In this document: piece after piece, positions 15,738 to 24,843 of the stretch | Layout of the letters: each line of letters begins with the position of its first letter | How positions within the stretch are numbered: the stretch's first letter is position 1 | Source of the DNA: RCIO01 sp965232405 | GTDB taxonomy: Bacteria; Pseudomonadota; Alphaproteobacteria; Rhizobiales; Rhizobiaceae | Assembly (NCBI GenBank): GCA_965232405.1 | Contig: OZ246966.1 | Span: 3,596,001 to 3,660,000 of the forward strand | DNA: 64,000 nt | Reading direction: 5' to 3' | Made by a program: the position numbers and the translations under genes | Notes under the pieces: generated by a model | Seen by the model: the letters and a program-made list of their open reading frames with translations, nothing else | What the model was told of the DNA's origin: nothing | The model's database searches: none

Positions 15738-17267
15738 CTAATAGGCGATCGCCAGCACGTAGAAGATGACTGCCGACAGCAGCGCTGAAGCAGGCACAGT
15801 GGTGACCCAGGCCGTCACGATGGTCATGACATGGGCGCGGCGCACCAGGCGGCGGCGCATGATTTCCGCACCCGACAGCTTCGGTTCTTCCTCGTCGTCG
15901 GAATCGGTCTTCTTGTGCACGCCACCGGCACCATTGTTCAGGACCGCGCGCCGCTCGAGATAGTTGCGGCGGCGCTTTGAATTGGCGGTGTACCATTCGC
16001 GGAAGAAGCCGACGCCGAACACCGCGCCGACGGCGACATGGGTCGAACTGACCGGCAGTCCGAGCCATGATGCGATGATGACGGTGATGGCGGCCGAAAG
16101 CGCAACGCAGAAGGCGCGCATCGGATTGAGCCGGGTGATCTGTTCGCCGACCATGCGGATCAGCCGCGGTCCGAACAGAACGAGGCCGATCGAAATACCC
16201 AGCGCACCGATTACCATGACCCAGATCGGAATGCCCACCTCGGCTGCAACGCCCCCTTGCTGCACCGTCGCGACGATGGCGGCCAGCGGGCCGACGGCGT
16301 TTGCCACGTCGTTGGCGCCATGCGCGAAGGACAGAAGTGCTGCGGAAAAGATCAACGGTCCCCGGAACAGCTTCCTGAGCGACTGGTTGCGGTTTTCCAT
16401 GCCTTCAGAAATGCGCCGGACATGGCCGTTGGCGATGCTCCACACCACCAAGGCGGAGGCACAGCCGATGAAGATGACGGAAATCGCGTCGAGGCGGATA
16501 ACCTTCTTCAGTCCCTTGAGCGCCAGATAGGATGCGAATGTGCCGGCCATGATGGCAATGAGCAGCGGTAGCCAGCGGCGCGCGGCGGCAATCTTGTCGT
16601 CCTGATAGATGATCGCCGACTTGATGAAGGCCAGGAAAAGCGCGGCAATCACACCGCCCATGAATGGCGAGACAACCCAGCTGGCGGCGATGGCGCTCAT
16701 CACGCCCCAATCGACGGCAGCGAAGCCGGCCGCGGCGATGCCCGAGCCCAGAACCCCACCGACAACTGAGTGCGTCGTCGAGACAGGCGCGCCGACCCAG
16801 GTGGCGATGTTGATCCACACGGCCGAAGAGAGCAGGGCGGCCAGCATGAGGCGCACGAACGCCGATGGTTGCGCGACCGCGTCGACGTCGATGATGCCTT
16901 TGGAAATGGTGCCGACAACATCGCCGCCGGCAATCAGCGCGCCTGCCGCCTCGAATATCGCAGCGATGGCAAGTGCGCCGACCAGCGTCAGCGCCTTTGC
17001 GCCGACCGCCGGGCCAACATTGTTGGCCACGTCATTGGCACCGATATTGAGCGCCATGTAGGCGCCGATTGCCGCCGCTGCGACGATTGTCACCGCGCCC
17101 GGCTCGCCGGAAACGTAGAAGGCTGTGACGATTGCGGTCAGTGCGAGAAACAGCAGCCCGAAGCCGGGCGCCACGAGGCCGCGCGCGACGACGTTTGCCG
17201 CCTGCTCGACATGGACGAGCTTTTCAAGATCCTTGTCGAGTGTCGCCTTGCGCTTGGAATCGGTCAT
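15738..17267 (-). CDS. pit: Inorganic phosphate transporter, PiT family
   Basis: 509 aa from the ATG at 17265-17267 (MTDSKRKATLDKDLEKL). The PiT signature occurs twice, as it should: NIGANDVANNVGPAVGAKAL in the first half and FAHGANDVANAVGPLAAI in the second. About ten to twelve hydrophobic helices are separated by a central polar loop (residues about 290-340). VGAPVSTTHSVVGGVLG and LGLPVSSTHVAVGAVFG are the paired pore loops. Low-affinity uptake of metal-phosphate driven by protons is the family function. The N-terminal 30 residues form a soluble extension common in rhizobial members. Confidence 0.93.
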   Translation of the reverse strand: MTDSKRKATLDKDLEKLVHVEQAANVVARGLVAPGFGLLFLALTAIVTAFYVSGEPGAVTIVAAAAIGAYMALNIGANDVANNVGPAVGAKALTLVGALAIAAIFEAAGALIAGGDVVGTISKGIIDVDAVAQPSAFVRLMLAALLSSAVWINIATWVGAPVSTTHSVVGGVLGSGIAAAGFAAVDWGVMSAIAASWVVSPFMGGVIAALFLAFIKSAIIYQDDKIAAARRWLPLLIAIMAGTFASYLALKGLKKVIRLDAISVIFIGCASALVVWSIANGHVRRISEGMENRNQSLRKLFRGPLIFSAALLSFAHGANDVANAVGPLAAIVATVQQGGVAAEVGIPIWVMVIGALGISIGLVLFGPRLIRMVGEQITRLNPMRAFCVALSAAITVIIASWLGLPVSSTHVAVGAVFGVGFFREWYTANSKRRRNYLERRAVLNNGAGGVHKKTDSDDEEEPKLSGAEIMRRRLVRRAHVMTIVTAWVTTVPASALLSAVIFYVLAIAY

Positions 17268-17396
17268 GAGGGCTGAATCGGCCTGAGTGTGTTTCGCTCG
17301 GGACGCCGCCAAACGCATCGAACCTAGGCGAGCTGAATAAGCCGGCAATAGATAAATGCCGCACTTGCAGCAAGCGTGAAGCCGGAATCAGGTCGT

Positions 17397-17888
17397 TCAG
17401 GCGGCCATTTGTCGTGGATTAACGGCAAAGGCCGCGATCAGTTCGCCCAGATCGGCTTCCTGAACGAGTTCGGCAGCCTCTTGCGGCGAGTACCAGACGC
17501 GCTCTCTACGCCGGCGCTCGGGCCACTTGTTGGCCTGCTTGTCCACTTCCAGCGGATAGACGTGAACCTCGCAGCGGGCCTGCATCCCTTCGCGAAGGTC
17601 CTTGCCATAGAAGAAACTGCCCAGCGCCTGTCGGCCGATGGCACCGGAGACTCCGGCTTCCTCGGCAGCTTCGCGTGCTGCGGCTTCCCACAATTCCTCG
17701 CCGCGTTCGGGCCAGCCCTTCGGCAGGACCCAGCGGCGTGTCGTCAGGCTCGTGACCAGCATGATCTCCACACCGTCCTCGGTCAGCCGCCAGGGTAGCG
17801 CCGCCGCCTGCATCAGGCACGGCGCGCCGCCAAACAGCATCCGGATACGGTCGAACATTCGATTCTTGGTCGAATGCGAGAAGATCAT
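17397..17888 (-). CDS. NUDIX hydrolase
   Basis: 163 aa. The Nudix box GX5EX7REUXEEXGU is intact at about residues 59-81 (GWPERGEELWEAAAREAAEEAG). Preceding RRWVLPKG fits the family of diphosphoinositol-polyphosphate or diadenosine-polyphosphate hydrolases (DIPP/MutT-like). Substrate cannot be read from the sequence. The gene is monocistronic with its own promoter. Confidence 0.88.
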   Translation of the reverse strand: MIFSHSTKNRMFDRIRMLFGGAPCLMQAAALPWRLTEDGVEIMLVTSLTTRRWVLPKGWPERGEELWEAAAREAAEEAGVSGAIGRQALGSFFYGKDLREGMQARCEVHVYPLEVDKQANKWPERRRRERVWYSPQEAAELVQEADLGELIAAFAVNPRQMAA

Positions 17889-17933
17889 TTTCAGAGCCGG
17901 ACTCCTTTCCGATTCGTTTGCCAGCTTACGTTA

Positions 17934-17964
17934 ATTATATGTAGTCTATTGTTAATAAAGTCAA
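17934..17964 (-). promoter_or_regulatory. Promoter of the NUDIX hydrolase gene
   Basis: On the minus strand TTGACT (17959-17964) and a perfect TATAAT (17934-17939) are separated by 19 bases, in an unusually AT-rich patch for this chromosome. AGGAG lies about 13 bases before the ATG. Confidence 0.5.
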
Positions 17965-18135
17965 AATTCTGACGTAGAGGCAGAATTTCCGAAGGCAGTC
18001 TGTGCCGTCGGTCTCACGGTCGGGATTACAGGTATTGTGCGCCGCGCTGACTACGGACGCGGTATGGCAAGCCGTTCAGGCAGTGCCGCTGTCATGCACT
18101 TACGCGATTCGGCCTCAACAAGTGTGACAGTGCGG

Positions 18136-18633
18136 TTAGCCCTGATGGTCTTCGGCGATCGGCTTCTGGTATGAAAAGCCCATGTCCCAGGGAAAGTAGA
18201 TCCAGGTGTCCTGCGATACTTCAGTGATGAACGTATCGACCAAAGGGCGGCCCTTGGGCTTGGCATAGACTGTGGCGAAATGCGCCTTGGGCATCATCGC
18301 CCGCACGATTGCAGCAGTCTTGCCCGTGTCGGTCAGGTCATCGACGATCAGCACGCCTTCGCCGTCGTTCTCGACAAGGCTGGGCGTCACCTCCTTGAGC
18401 ACCTTGAGTTCACCTTGCGAGGTGTAGTCGTGGTAGGAAGCGACGCACACCGTCTCGATCAGCCTGACGCCGAGCTCGCGGGAGATGATCGCCGCAGGCA
18501 CCAGCCCGCCGCGCGTGATGCACACGATGGCGCGCCACTCGCTGCCAATGCCGGCCAGCCGCCATGCGAGCGCGCGCGCATCGCGATGAAACTGGTCCCA
18601 GGATACGGGGAAGGCCTTTTCGGGAAGCGACAT
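18136..18633 (-). CDS. gpt: Xanthine phosphoribosyltransferase
   Basis: 165 aa from the ATG at 18631-18633 (MSLPEKAFPVSWDQFHRD), the normal Gpt length; the frame stays open upstream but that part overlaps the MFS gene region and has no homology features. The PRPP-binding loop is VLIVDDLTDTGKTA (residues about 95-108). CITRGGLVPAAIISRELG forms the N-terminal PRTase strand-helix. The enzyme salvages xanthine and guanine to XMP and GMP at the inner membrane. The MFS gene lies 71 bases upstream on the same strand and might be cotranscribed, but a purine role for it is not evident. Confidence 0.93.
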   Translation of the reverse strand: MSLPEKAFPVSWDQFHRDARALAWRLAGIGSEWRAIVCITRGGLVPAAIISRELGVRLIETVCVASYHDYTSQGELKVLKEVTPSLVENDGEGVLIVDDLTDTGKTAAIVRAMMPKAHFATVYAKPKGRPLVDTFITEVSQDTWIYFPWDMGFSYQKPIAEDHQG

Positions 18634-18704
18634 GGCGGCGGCTCGTCTCTCAAACGCGGATTGACGGAGCCTTATGCGTGTTTGGCGCGCAAAGGCAAGT
18701 CTGG

Positions 18705-19892
18705 CTAGCCAGGCCGAGAGTCGCGCGAGAACAGGTAGATGACAAGCGCCAGACCCAGCAGCAGGGCGTAGAACGAAAACAGCGCCACATAGGCCGCTGT
18801 CGGTTCGCCGGGCACGGACGCTGCCGAGACCACGCCGCCCGTGACGAACTGCATCGCGCCGACCCCGCCGATGGAGAAAAAGTTCATAAGTGTAACGCCG
18901 CGGCCGGTGAGATGCGCTGGGAAGAATGCGCGTGAATGCGCCATGATCATGCCGTAGCCCATGCCTACGACGCCGATGATGACCAGCATGACTGTTGCAA
19001 ACGGCACCCCGGCCAGCGGGAAGGCTGCCAAGGTGATAACGGCGGCAAGGGCAATCATGTTGCCTCCCGCTGCGACCCATTTGCGGGTGCCGAGGATCGT
19101 ATCGAGCGGACCGTAGAGAAAGCTGCCCGCAACCATGCCGAAGGCCATGAACAGCGTCACATTGCCGATCGCCAGCGCATCAAGATTGTAGACCTCAGAC
19201 AGATATGGCCCGGCCCACAGGCCCCTGATGCCTGCCGGCGGCGCGTAGTTGATCGCCATAAGCGGAATGATCGGCCAAAGCACCTTCATCCGCAGCAATT
19301 CCAGATAGCCCGAAAACCCGGTGCTGCCGGTGCCGGCATCGTCCTGCGGCGGGTCACGAACCACGACGAATACCGCCGCCGCGACCAGAAGTGTGAATAC
19401 GCCAAGTCCGGCCATCACCTCGCGCCAGCCGAACAGTTCGGCCGCTGCGGCCATCGGCGTTGCACCGACAACATTGCCGAGCGAGCCGATTGCCACGAAC
19501 CACGACGTCAACACCGCAAAGCGCGCCGGCGAGAAGGTCTTGGCGAAGATGAAAAGCGGCGCCATCAGGACCGGCGAACAGCCGGCGCCGATCAGACCCA
19601 TCGCGATGCCGATGGTGGCCGGCGTCTGGGCTACCGCGAAGAGGGCCGCGCCGCCACCGCCGCCAAGTGCGAGCAGTACCGCGGCCGTGCGGCGCGGGCC
19701 GAACCGGTCGAGCGAGACACCGACCACGAACTGCATCAGCGCGAAGACGATGAACCACACGCCCGACGCAAAGGAGAGCTCGGCCTTCGTTGCGCCGAGA
19801 TCGGCGGTGAGTGCCGGCGTCAGGACGGCTAGAAAGGAACGGTAGAACTGGGACAGCACATAGGCGAGTACGAAGGTCGCAATTCCCGCCAT
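18705..19892 (-). CDS. Major facilitator superfamily transporter
   Basis: 395 aa with about 12 hydrophobic helices and the MFS loop 2-3 signature (DRFGPRRTAAVLLAL). The N-terminus (VLAYVLSQFYRSFLAVLTPALTADLG) is like that of the nitrate/anion or oxalate-formate type permeases often annotated only as MFS. The direction of transport and the substrate are unknown. Convergence of hints with the downstream gpt (purines) is speculative. Confidence 0.85.
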   Translation of the reverse strand: MAGIATFVLAYVLSQFYRSFLAVLTPALTADLGATKAELSFASGVWFIVFALMQFVVGVSLDRFGPRRTAAVLLALGGGGGAALFAVAQTPATIGIAMGLIGAGCSPVLMAPLFIFAKTFSPARFAVLTSWFVAIGSLGNVVGATPMAAAAELFGWREVMAGLGVFTLLVAAAVFVVVRDPPQDDAGTGSTGFSGYLELLRMKVLWPIIPLMAINYAPPAGIRGLWAGPYLSEVYNLDALAIGNVTLFMAFGMVAGSFLYGPLDTILGTRKWVAAGGNMIALAAVITLAAFPLAGVPFATVMLVIIGVVGMGYGMIMAHSRAFFPAHLTGRGVTLMNFFSIGGVGAMQFVTGGVVSAASVPGEPTAAYVALFSFYALLLGLALVIYLFSRDSRPG

Positions 19893-20008
19893 GTGTCTGC
19901 CGCCTCATTCCGCTAAAGTCGCCGCCTCTCTATGTGATCGTGGACGGTACGGCAATTGACAGCGGCCCGCGCCGGTTTGGGCCAGCGCGGCTGGCGACAG
20001 GTTGCGGA

Positions 20009-20845
20009 CTAGCGCGACATCAGCGTGGCGGTCGGCATGGATTCCAGCAGGGTGCGGGTGGCGCCGCCGAAGAAAAACTGCTTCAGCCAGGGCTGGCTGA
20101 ATGCGCCCATGACGAGGAGATCGGCGCGCGTTTCGGACAGCGCGTTTTCGATTGCCTCGCCGGCCGGCACTCCACCGCTATGTTGGCCGGACAGCGTGAC
20201 TCTGGCGCCGTGTCGCGCCAGCGCTTCGGCAATGTCAGCGCCTGAAACCGCGAAGTCCTTCTCGTCGGTTGTATGCGGGTCGATGCACAATATTTCCGTC
20301 TGTTCGGCAGCGCGGATGAAGGGCAGGGCGTCGAAGGTCGCGCGGGCCGATTGTTCGGTGCCATTCCAGGCAACCATGATGCGTCTGAACGCCATGTCGG
20401 CATTCACCGCATAGGGGATGACCAGCACCGGGCGGCCGCATTCGAACAACAGCGTTTCAATGTCCGTGCTACGCGGAGTGGCGTCGTCGGGGTCATGCTG
20501 CTGGACCATTATCAGGTCGCAGGCGCGGGCGATGCGGACCACCGATCCACCATCGGGCACGTAGCCGGAGACTGCACGCCATTCCGCGGAAGCCGATTCT
20601 TTCCGCGCCATTTCGTTGAACATGTCGCCGAGCGTCTTTGACCGCTCCTTGGCGATTTCGATTTCGGCCTGCATGAAGCCCGGGTCGGGCGTGCCCATCG
20701 GTCCGACCGATGGAACCGGTGCGTATTCGCCGTGCAGTCCGATCAGATGGGCGGCGTTCCGGCCCGCGAGTTCAAAGGCGGATGCAAATGTGCGCTTGGC
20801 ATCCGTCTGCGAGTAGACCACTGCCGCCAGCGTCTTGATGCTCAT
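20009..20845 (-). CDS. Universal stress protein, tandem UspA domains
   Basis: 278 aa from the ATG at 20843-20845 (MSIKTLAAVVYSQT), preceded by AGGAGGC at good spacing. Two Usp domains: the first (residues 1-145) is degenerate; the second (from RRIMVAWNGTEQSARA) has the ATP-binding signature near the C-terminus (LVMGAFSQPWLKQFFFGGATRTLL). Cytoplasmic, probably induced by starvation or oxidative stress. Tandem forms are common in rhizobia. Confidence 0.9.
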   Translation of the reverse strand: MSIKTLAAVVYSQTDAKRTFASAFELAGRNAAHLIGLHGEYAPVPSVGPMGTPDPGFMQAEIEIAKERSKTLGDMFNEMARKESASAEWRAVSGYVPDGGSVVRIARACDLIMVQQHDPDDATPRSTDIETLLFECGRPVLVIPYAVNADMAFRRIMVAWNGTEQSARATFDALPFIRAAEQTEILCIDPHTTDEKDFAVSGADIAEALARHGARVTLSGQHSGGVPAGEAIENALSETRADLLVMGAFSQPWLKQFFFGGATRTLLESMPTATLMSR

Positions 20846-20950
20846 TTTTGCCTCCTGTGACCAGCATAGCGCATATTTCGCAGTTATTATGGCAAAGTGG
20901 GCGGGGCGGTCCTTGATGCCGATCAAATGCGGCGGACGGACTTATGACGG

Positions 20951-21694
20951 TCAGGGGCCGGGCTTTTCCGTCTCGGCGACCATCGCCTCGATCGCGACCC
21001 TGGCGGCGGCCAGTTTTTCAGGGTCGCGGGCGCGCACCACAAGCTCCGTCCAGAACGAGCCATCCTGATATTTCGGGTAGGAGCCGATGATCGTGTCGGG
21101 GTGGGCTTTCTGGATCGCCGCCAGCCGGTCGCCGATCACGCCTTCGCCGAAGGGGCAATGCACGCTTTCGCTGAGCAGCTTCGCTCCCGTCTTCAGCGTC
21201 GGCACGACATTGTCGAGCATGGCCTGGAAGATGGCGGGCACGCCGGCCATGACATGCACGTTTTCGATCCTGAAGCCCGGCGCCAGCGAAACCGGATTGT
21301 CGATATGCGTCGCGCCGACGGGCATGCGCGCCATGCGCTTGCGCGCCTCGGTGAACTCGATCCCGCGCTTGGCATATGTCTCCTCAAGCATGGCATAGGC
21401 GCGCGCGTCGTATTCGCAGGGGACACCGAACGCGCGCGAGACCGAGTCGGCGGTTATGTCATCATGGGTCGGCCCTATGCCGCCGGTGGTGAACACATAT
21501 GTGTTGCGCGCGCGAAGCGCGTTCACGGCCTCCACGATGGCAGCCTCGTCATCGGGCACGATGCGCACCTCCGCCAGATCGATACCGATTGCCGTCATCA
21601 TGTCTGCGAGGTGGCCGATATTCTGGTCCTTGGTGCGGCCGGACAGGATTTCGTCGCCGATGATGATCATCGCGGCCGTAACGGGTTCGCTCAT
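20951..21694 (-). CDS. CinA-like molybdopterin-binding domain protein
   Basis: 247 aa. This is the N-terminal (COG1058, MoaB/MogA-like) half of the competence/damage-inducible protein CinA; the C-terminal nicotinamide-nucleotide deamidase half is absent. Motifs are IIIGDEILSGRTKDQN and FTTGGIGPTHDDITADSVS. Members without the deamidase are ADP-ribose or FAD pyrophosphatases in some species, but this activity is not visible from motifs here. Confidence 0.9.
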   Translation of the reverse strand: MSEPVTAAMIIIGDEILSGRTKDQNIGHLADMMTAIGIDLAEVRIVPDDEAAIVEAVNALRARNTYVFTTGGIGPTHDDITADSVSRAFGVPCEYDARAYAMLEETYAKRGIEFTEARKRMARMPVGATHIDNPVSLAPGFRIENVHVMAGVPAIFQAMLDNVVPTLKTGAKLLSESVHCPFGEGVIGDRLAAIQKAHPDTIIGSYPKYQDGSFWTELVVRARDPEKLAAARVAIEAMVAETEKPGP

Positions 21695-21955
21695 GGGAAG
21701 CTCCAGACACCAGGTTCAAGCGCAGATAACGCCAAGGTGGGGATTGGGCAATGCCGGGCGGGTCGGCCGCCGGCGAACAGGCAGGGCGACGCGCAGGTCT
21801 CGAACTGGTCCGATTTCGGTTGCCTCACCCGCCGGATGAATTGTGAAAATCTCGCCACCCGGGCGTTTTTGCCGATCCGAAACTTGGACATGGCAGCCCC
21901 ATGGGGTATTCGGGTGAATCAGGGAACGCCTTCGGGGACATTCGGGTTTGTACAA

Positions 21956-22408
21956 ATGATCATTTCTTTGCTGGCGATCTGGCCACCATTGGCGCTTTTT
22001 GCGACGTCGGTAACGGTGGCCAGCATCGAGGCCCCGCTATTTCTGCGCGCGGCCGCGGTTGGCGGCATCATCATCCTGATCTTCGACATTGCGGCGCGCA
22101 TGCGTGATTTTCGCCGCGTGGCCAACCGGCTGCAGGCCGAACCGGATTCGCTTGACCGGCACATCCTTCGCTACAAGCCGTCTTGGTGCCAGCGCACGGT
22201 GGTTTACTGGGCAGCCGAAGAGGCGCTTGGCCGCGAAGGCCGCTCCTATGTCGGCGAGCAGTTCCAGTCGATGGGATATCGCTGGTACCACTTCTTTCCC
22301 GACCGAACCTTCACGCGCGAAAGCCCGTTCCTGAAGCCGAAATTCTGGCGCAGCCTGATTGGCGGAACGCCCGAAGTCCGGCAGGGATTCCGCAATCCGG
22401 CGGAGTAG
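21956..22408 (+). CDS. Small inner-membrane protein of unknown function
   Basis: 150 aa from the ATG at 21956. The first 50 residues hold two hydrophobic helices (IISLLAIWPPLALFATSVTV and LFLRAAAVGGIIILIFDIAA), followed by a basic cytoplasmic tail (RMRDFRRVANRLQ) and a Trp/Tyr/Phe-rich segment (YRWYHFFPDRTFTRESPFLKP). The Shine-Dalgarno is weak; an in-frame ATG at 21891 is an alternative. No family recognised. It lies 78 bases upstream of a membrane-anchored hydrolase gene in the same direction. Confidence 0.6.
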   Translation: MIISLLAIWPPLALFATSVTVASIEAPLFLRAAAVGGIIILIFDIAARMRDFRRVANRLQAEPDSLDRHILRYKPSWCQRTVVYWAAEEALGREGRSYVGEQFQSMGYRWYHFFPDRTFTRESPFLKPKFWRSLIGGTPEVRQGFRNPAE

Positions 22409-22486
22409 GGGGCGCATCGTGCGACGCCTTGCGCAGGGCGGCCCGCAGTCCAGCCGGACTTGAGGCAGACAGGGATGGGTGCCTGA

Positions 22487-23452
22487 ATGACTGACTGGAT
22501 ATTCTCGATTATCGGTATCGCCGTTCTGGCGATCGTCCTTTTCGCCGGCTACCAGGCTTTCGTGACCTCTCGCGTTGCGCGCCGGGCCGAGCAACTGGTG
22601 CCGCCGCCGGGCAGGTTCGTCACGATTGACGGCAACCGGATCCACTATGTCGAGCGCGGCGAGGGCAGGCCGATCCTGTTTATCCACGGGCTGGGCGGAA
22701 CGCAGTTTCACCTCTCCGTGCCGCTGTTCGACCGGCTTGAGGGCGATTTCCGGCTTGTGGCGATCGACCGGCCGGGTTCGGGTTATTCGACACGCGCCAA
22801 CGGCGGACCCGAGACACCTGCCGATCAGGCCGCATTCATCGCCAAGCTCATCGATGAACTGAAACTCGACAAGCCATTGGTTGTTGGCCACTCGCTGGGC
22901 GGGGCGATTTCGCTGGCGCTTGCGCTTGACCATGCGGACAAGATTTCCGGGCTGGCGCTGTTTGCGCCGCTGACCCGCTACATCGACAAAGTGGCGCCGG
23001 AATTTGCGGGGCTTTACATCACCTCGCCCTTCGTGCGCCGGATCGTGGCGCACACGGTGGCGACGCCCAATGCGCTCAAATATCGCGATCAGACGCTGGC
23101 CTTCGTGTTCGGTCCGCAGCAACCGCCCGACAACTATGCGATTGCAGGTGGTGCGATTTCGGCGCTGAGGCCGAGCCATTTCTACGCCACTTCGACCGAT
23201 TTCGTTTCGGTGGCCGAGACGATGAAAACGCAGGAAACGCGCTACGGCGAACTTAAGATGCCGGTCGGAGTGTTCTTCGGCACGGCGGACCGCGTGGTCA
23301 ATTTCGAGAAGAATGGCGCCTGGCTCGAAGGCCGCATCGGCGGTCTCGATCTCGAGGTGCTGGAGGGTATCGGCCACATGCCGCAATATGCCGAGGGCGA
23401 CAGGGCCGAAGCCTTCATCAGGCGGATGGCGAAGAAATCCTTCGCAACTTGA
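22487..23452 (+). CDS. Membrane-anchored alpha/beta hydrolase
   Basis: 321 aa. An N-terminal helix (IFSIIGIAVLAIVLFAGYQAFV) should anchor the protein in the inner membrane, with the hydrolase outside. Fold motifs: FIHGLGGTQFHLSV (oxyanion), nucleophile Ser about 134 in VGHSLGGAISLAL, Asp in FFGTADRVVNF, His in GIGHMPQYAE. YSTRANGG is typical of the AB-hydrolase superfamily close to haloalkane dehalogenase-like and lipase-like members. Substrate unknown. Confidence 0.86.
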   Translation: MTDWIFSIIGIAVLAIVLFAGYQAFVTSRVARRAEQLVPPPGRFVTIDGNRIHYVERGEGRPILFIHGLGGTQFHLSVPLFDRLEGDFRLVAIDRPGSGYSTRANGGPETPADQAAFIAKLIDELKLDKPLVVGHSLGGAISLALALDHADKISGLALFAPLTRYIDKVAPEFAGLYITSPFVRRIVAHTVATPNALKYRDQTLAFVFGPQQPPDNYAIAGGAISALRPSHFYATSTDFVSVAETMKTQETRYGELKMPVGVFFGTADRVVNFEKNGAWLEGRIGGLDLEVLEGIGHMPQYAEGDRAEAFIRRMAKKSFAT

Positions 23453-23486
23453 TCGCGGGTTCCGGCTCCCGTAACGCTTCTGCCGT

Positions 23487-23572
23487 GCCCCCTTGGCGGA
23501 ACTGGTAGACGCAAGGGACTTAAAATCCCTCGGCCTTTGGCCGTGCCGGTTCGATCCCGGCAGGGGGCACCA
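23487..23572 (+). tRNA. tRNA-Leu (anticodon TAA)
   Basis: 86 bases including encoded CCA. Acceptor stem GCCCCCT/AGGGGGC, discriminator A. The anticodon stem is AGGGA/TCCCT with loop CTTAAAA, anticodon TAA (23521-23523). The T arm GCCGG-TTCGATC-CCGGC and a long variable arm (CGGCCTTTGGCCG-type) identify a class II leucine tRNA. It reads UUA/UUG codons, which are rare in this GC-rich genome. Confidence 0.97.
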
Positions 23573-23709
23573 CGCCAGCCGACAAACCTACGAAAGTATG
23601 AGCATGCGGATGCGCCGCAGGACGGCACCGGACGATTTTGCCGATTGTGCGGTTTTCCGAAATCGGCGACTATCGGCCCCCCAATAACAATAACCCGGGA
23701 GATACGCTC

Positions 23710-24729
23710 ATGAAAATGCACGGGAAAATGCTTGCCACGGCGGCAGTCGTTGCAGCCGCCACGATGGCGTTTGGCATGTCCAGCGCCAACGCCCAATGCG
23801 ACGACGGCGAAATGGTCATCAAGTTCAGCCACGTTGTGGCTGCCACGGGTCATCCCAAGGGCGACGCCGCCACCATGCTGGCCGAGCGCGTCAATGACGA
23901 GATGAACGGCAAGGCGTGCATGGAGGTCTTCGCGAACTCCACGCTTTATGACGACGACAAGGTTCTCGAGGCGCTTCTTCTGGGCGATGTGCAGCTTGCA
24001 GCACCTTCGCTGTCGAAATTCGAGGCCTACACGCTGAAATACAGGTTGTTCGACCTGCCGTTCCTGTTTTCCAGCCTTGACGCCGTTGACGCTTTCACCA
24101 CCAGCGACAAGGGCAAGGAATTGCTCAAGGTGATGGAACCCGAGGGCTATACCGGCCTCGGCTACTGGTCGTCCGGACTGAAGCAGTTTTCCGCCAAGAA
24201 GCCGCTTGAGGTGCCTTCCGACGCAAACGGTCTCTCCTTCCGCGTTCAGACCTCCGACGTCGCCGTCGCGATGATCGAGGCGATGGGCGCCTCGGCGCAG
24301 AAGCTGGCGTTCAAGGAGGTTTATGGCGCGCTGCAGAACGGCGTTGTCGACGGTCAGGAGAATTCCTGGTCGAACATCTACACCCAGAAGTTCTTTGAGG
24401 TGCAGGACGGCGTGACCGAGACCAACCATCAGCTGCTGGCCTATCTTCTGGTCACCTCGACCGAATGGCTTGAAGGTCTCGACGCCGATGTGCGCGACCA
24501 GTTCATCTCGATTGTCGATGACGTGACGGCCAAGGCCAATGCTTCGGTTGCGGAGAAAGAAGCCGCTAACCGCCAGAACATTCTGGATGCAGGCGGCGTG
24601 ATCCGCGAGCTGACGGCAGAGCAACGCAACGAGTGGGTTTCCACCATGAAGCCGGTGTGGACCAAGTTTGAAGCCGACATCGGCAAGGACCTGATCGACG
24701 CTGCCGTTGCCGCTAACGCGACCAACTGA
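23710..24729 (+). CDS. dctP: TRAP transporter substrate-binding protein, DctP family
   Basis: 339 aa from the ATG at 23710, which has GGGAGA upstream and begins a signal peptide (KMLATAAVVAAATMAFGMSSANA). It is a periplasmic DctP-type receptor: FSHVVAATGHPKGDAATMLAERV, the conserved Arg for the carboxylate in FRVQTSD, and NGVVDGQENSWSNIYTQKF. The DctP family usually takes C4-dicarboxylates or related organic acids; the exact ligand here is unknown. dctQ and dctM follow after a strong hairpin. Confidence 0.93.
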   Translation: MKMHGKMLATAAVVAAATMAFGMSSANAQCDDGEMVIKFSHVVAATGHPKGDAATMLAERVNDEMNGKACMEVFANSTLYDDDKVLEALLLGDVQLAAPSLSKFEAYTLKYRLFDLPFLFSSLDAVDAFTTSDKGKELLKVMEPEGYTGLGYWSSGLKQFSAKKPLEVPSDANGLSFRVQTSDVAVAMIEAMGASAQKLAFKEVYGALQNGVVDGQENSWSNIYTQKFFEVQDGVTETNHQLLAYLLVTSTEWLEGLDADVRDQFISIVDDVTAKANASVAEKEAANRQNILDAGGVIRELTAEQRNEWVSTMKPVWTKFEADIGKDLIDAAVAANATN

Positions 24730-24743
24730 CATTACTCACCAAG

Positions 24744-24770
24744 GGCAGGGCGGGTTGAACCCGCCCTGCC
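24744..24770 (+). terminator. Intra-operon hairpin between dctP and dctQ
   Basis: GGCAGGGCGGG and CCCGCCCTGCC form a perfect 11-bp stem around a TTGAA loop, 15 bases after the dctP stop. No T run follows. Such hairpins between receptor and permease genes usually stabilise the 5' mRNA segment or partly terminate, so the receptor is made in excess. Confidence 0.6.
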
Positions 24771-24843
24771 AACCGAGCGGCCCAACAATCAAGAAAACTT
24801 AGCCGCGCGGAAAAGACTTGCAGACACCGGGGGAGGTCTGACG

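Noticed and set aside
15603..15788. Short open frame running into the end of the phosphate permease gene
   Set aside because: No ribosome-binding site; overlaps a certain gene on the other strand.
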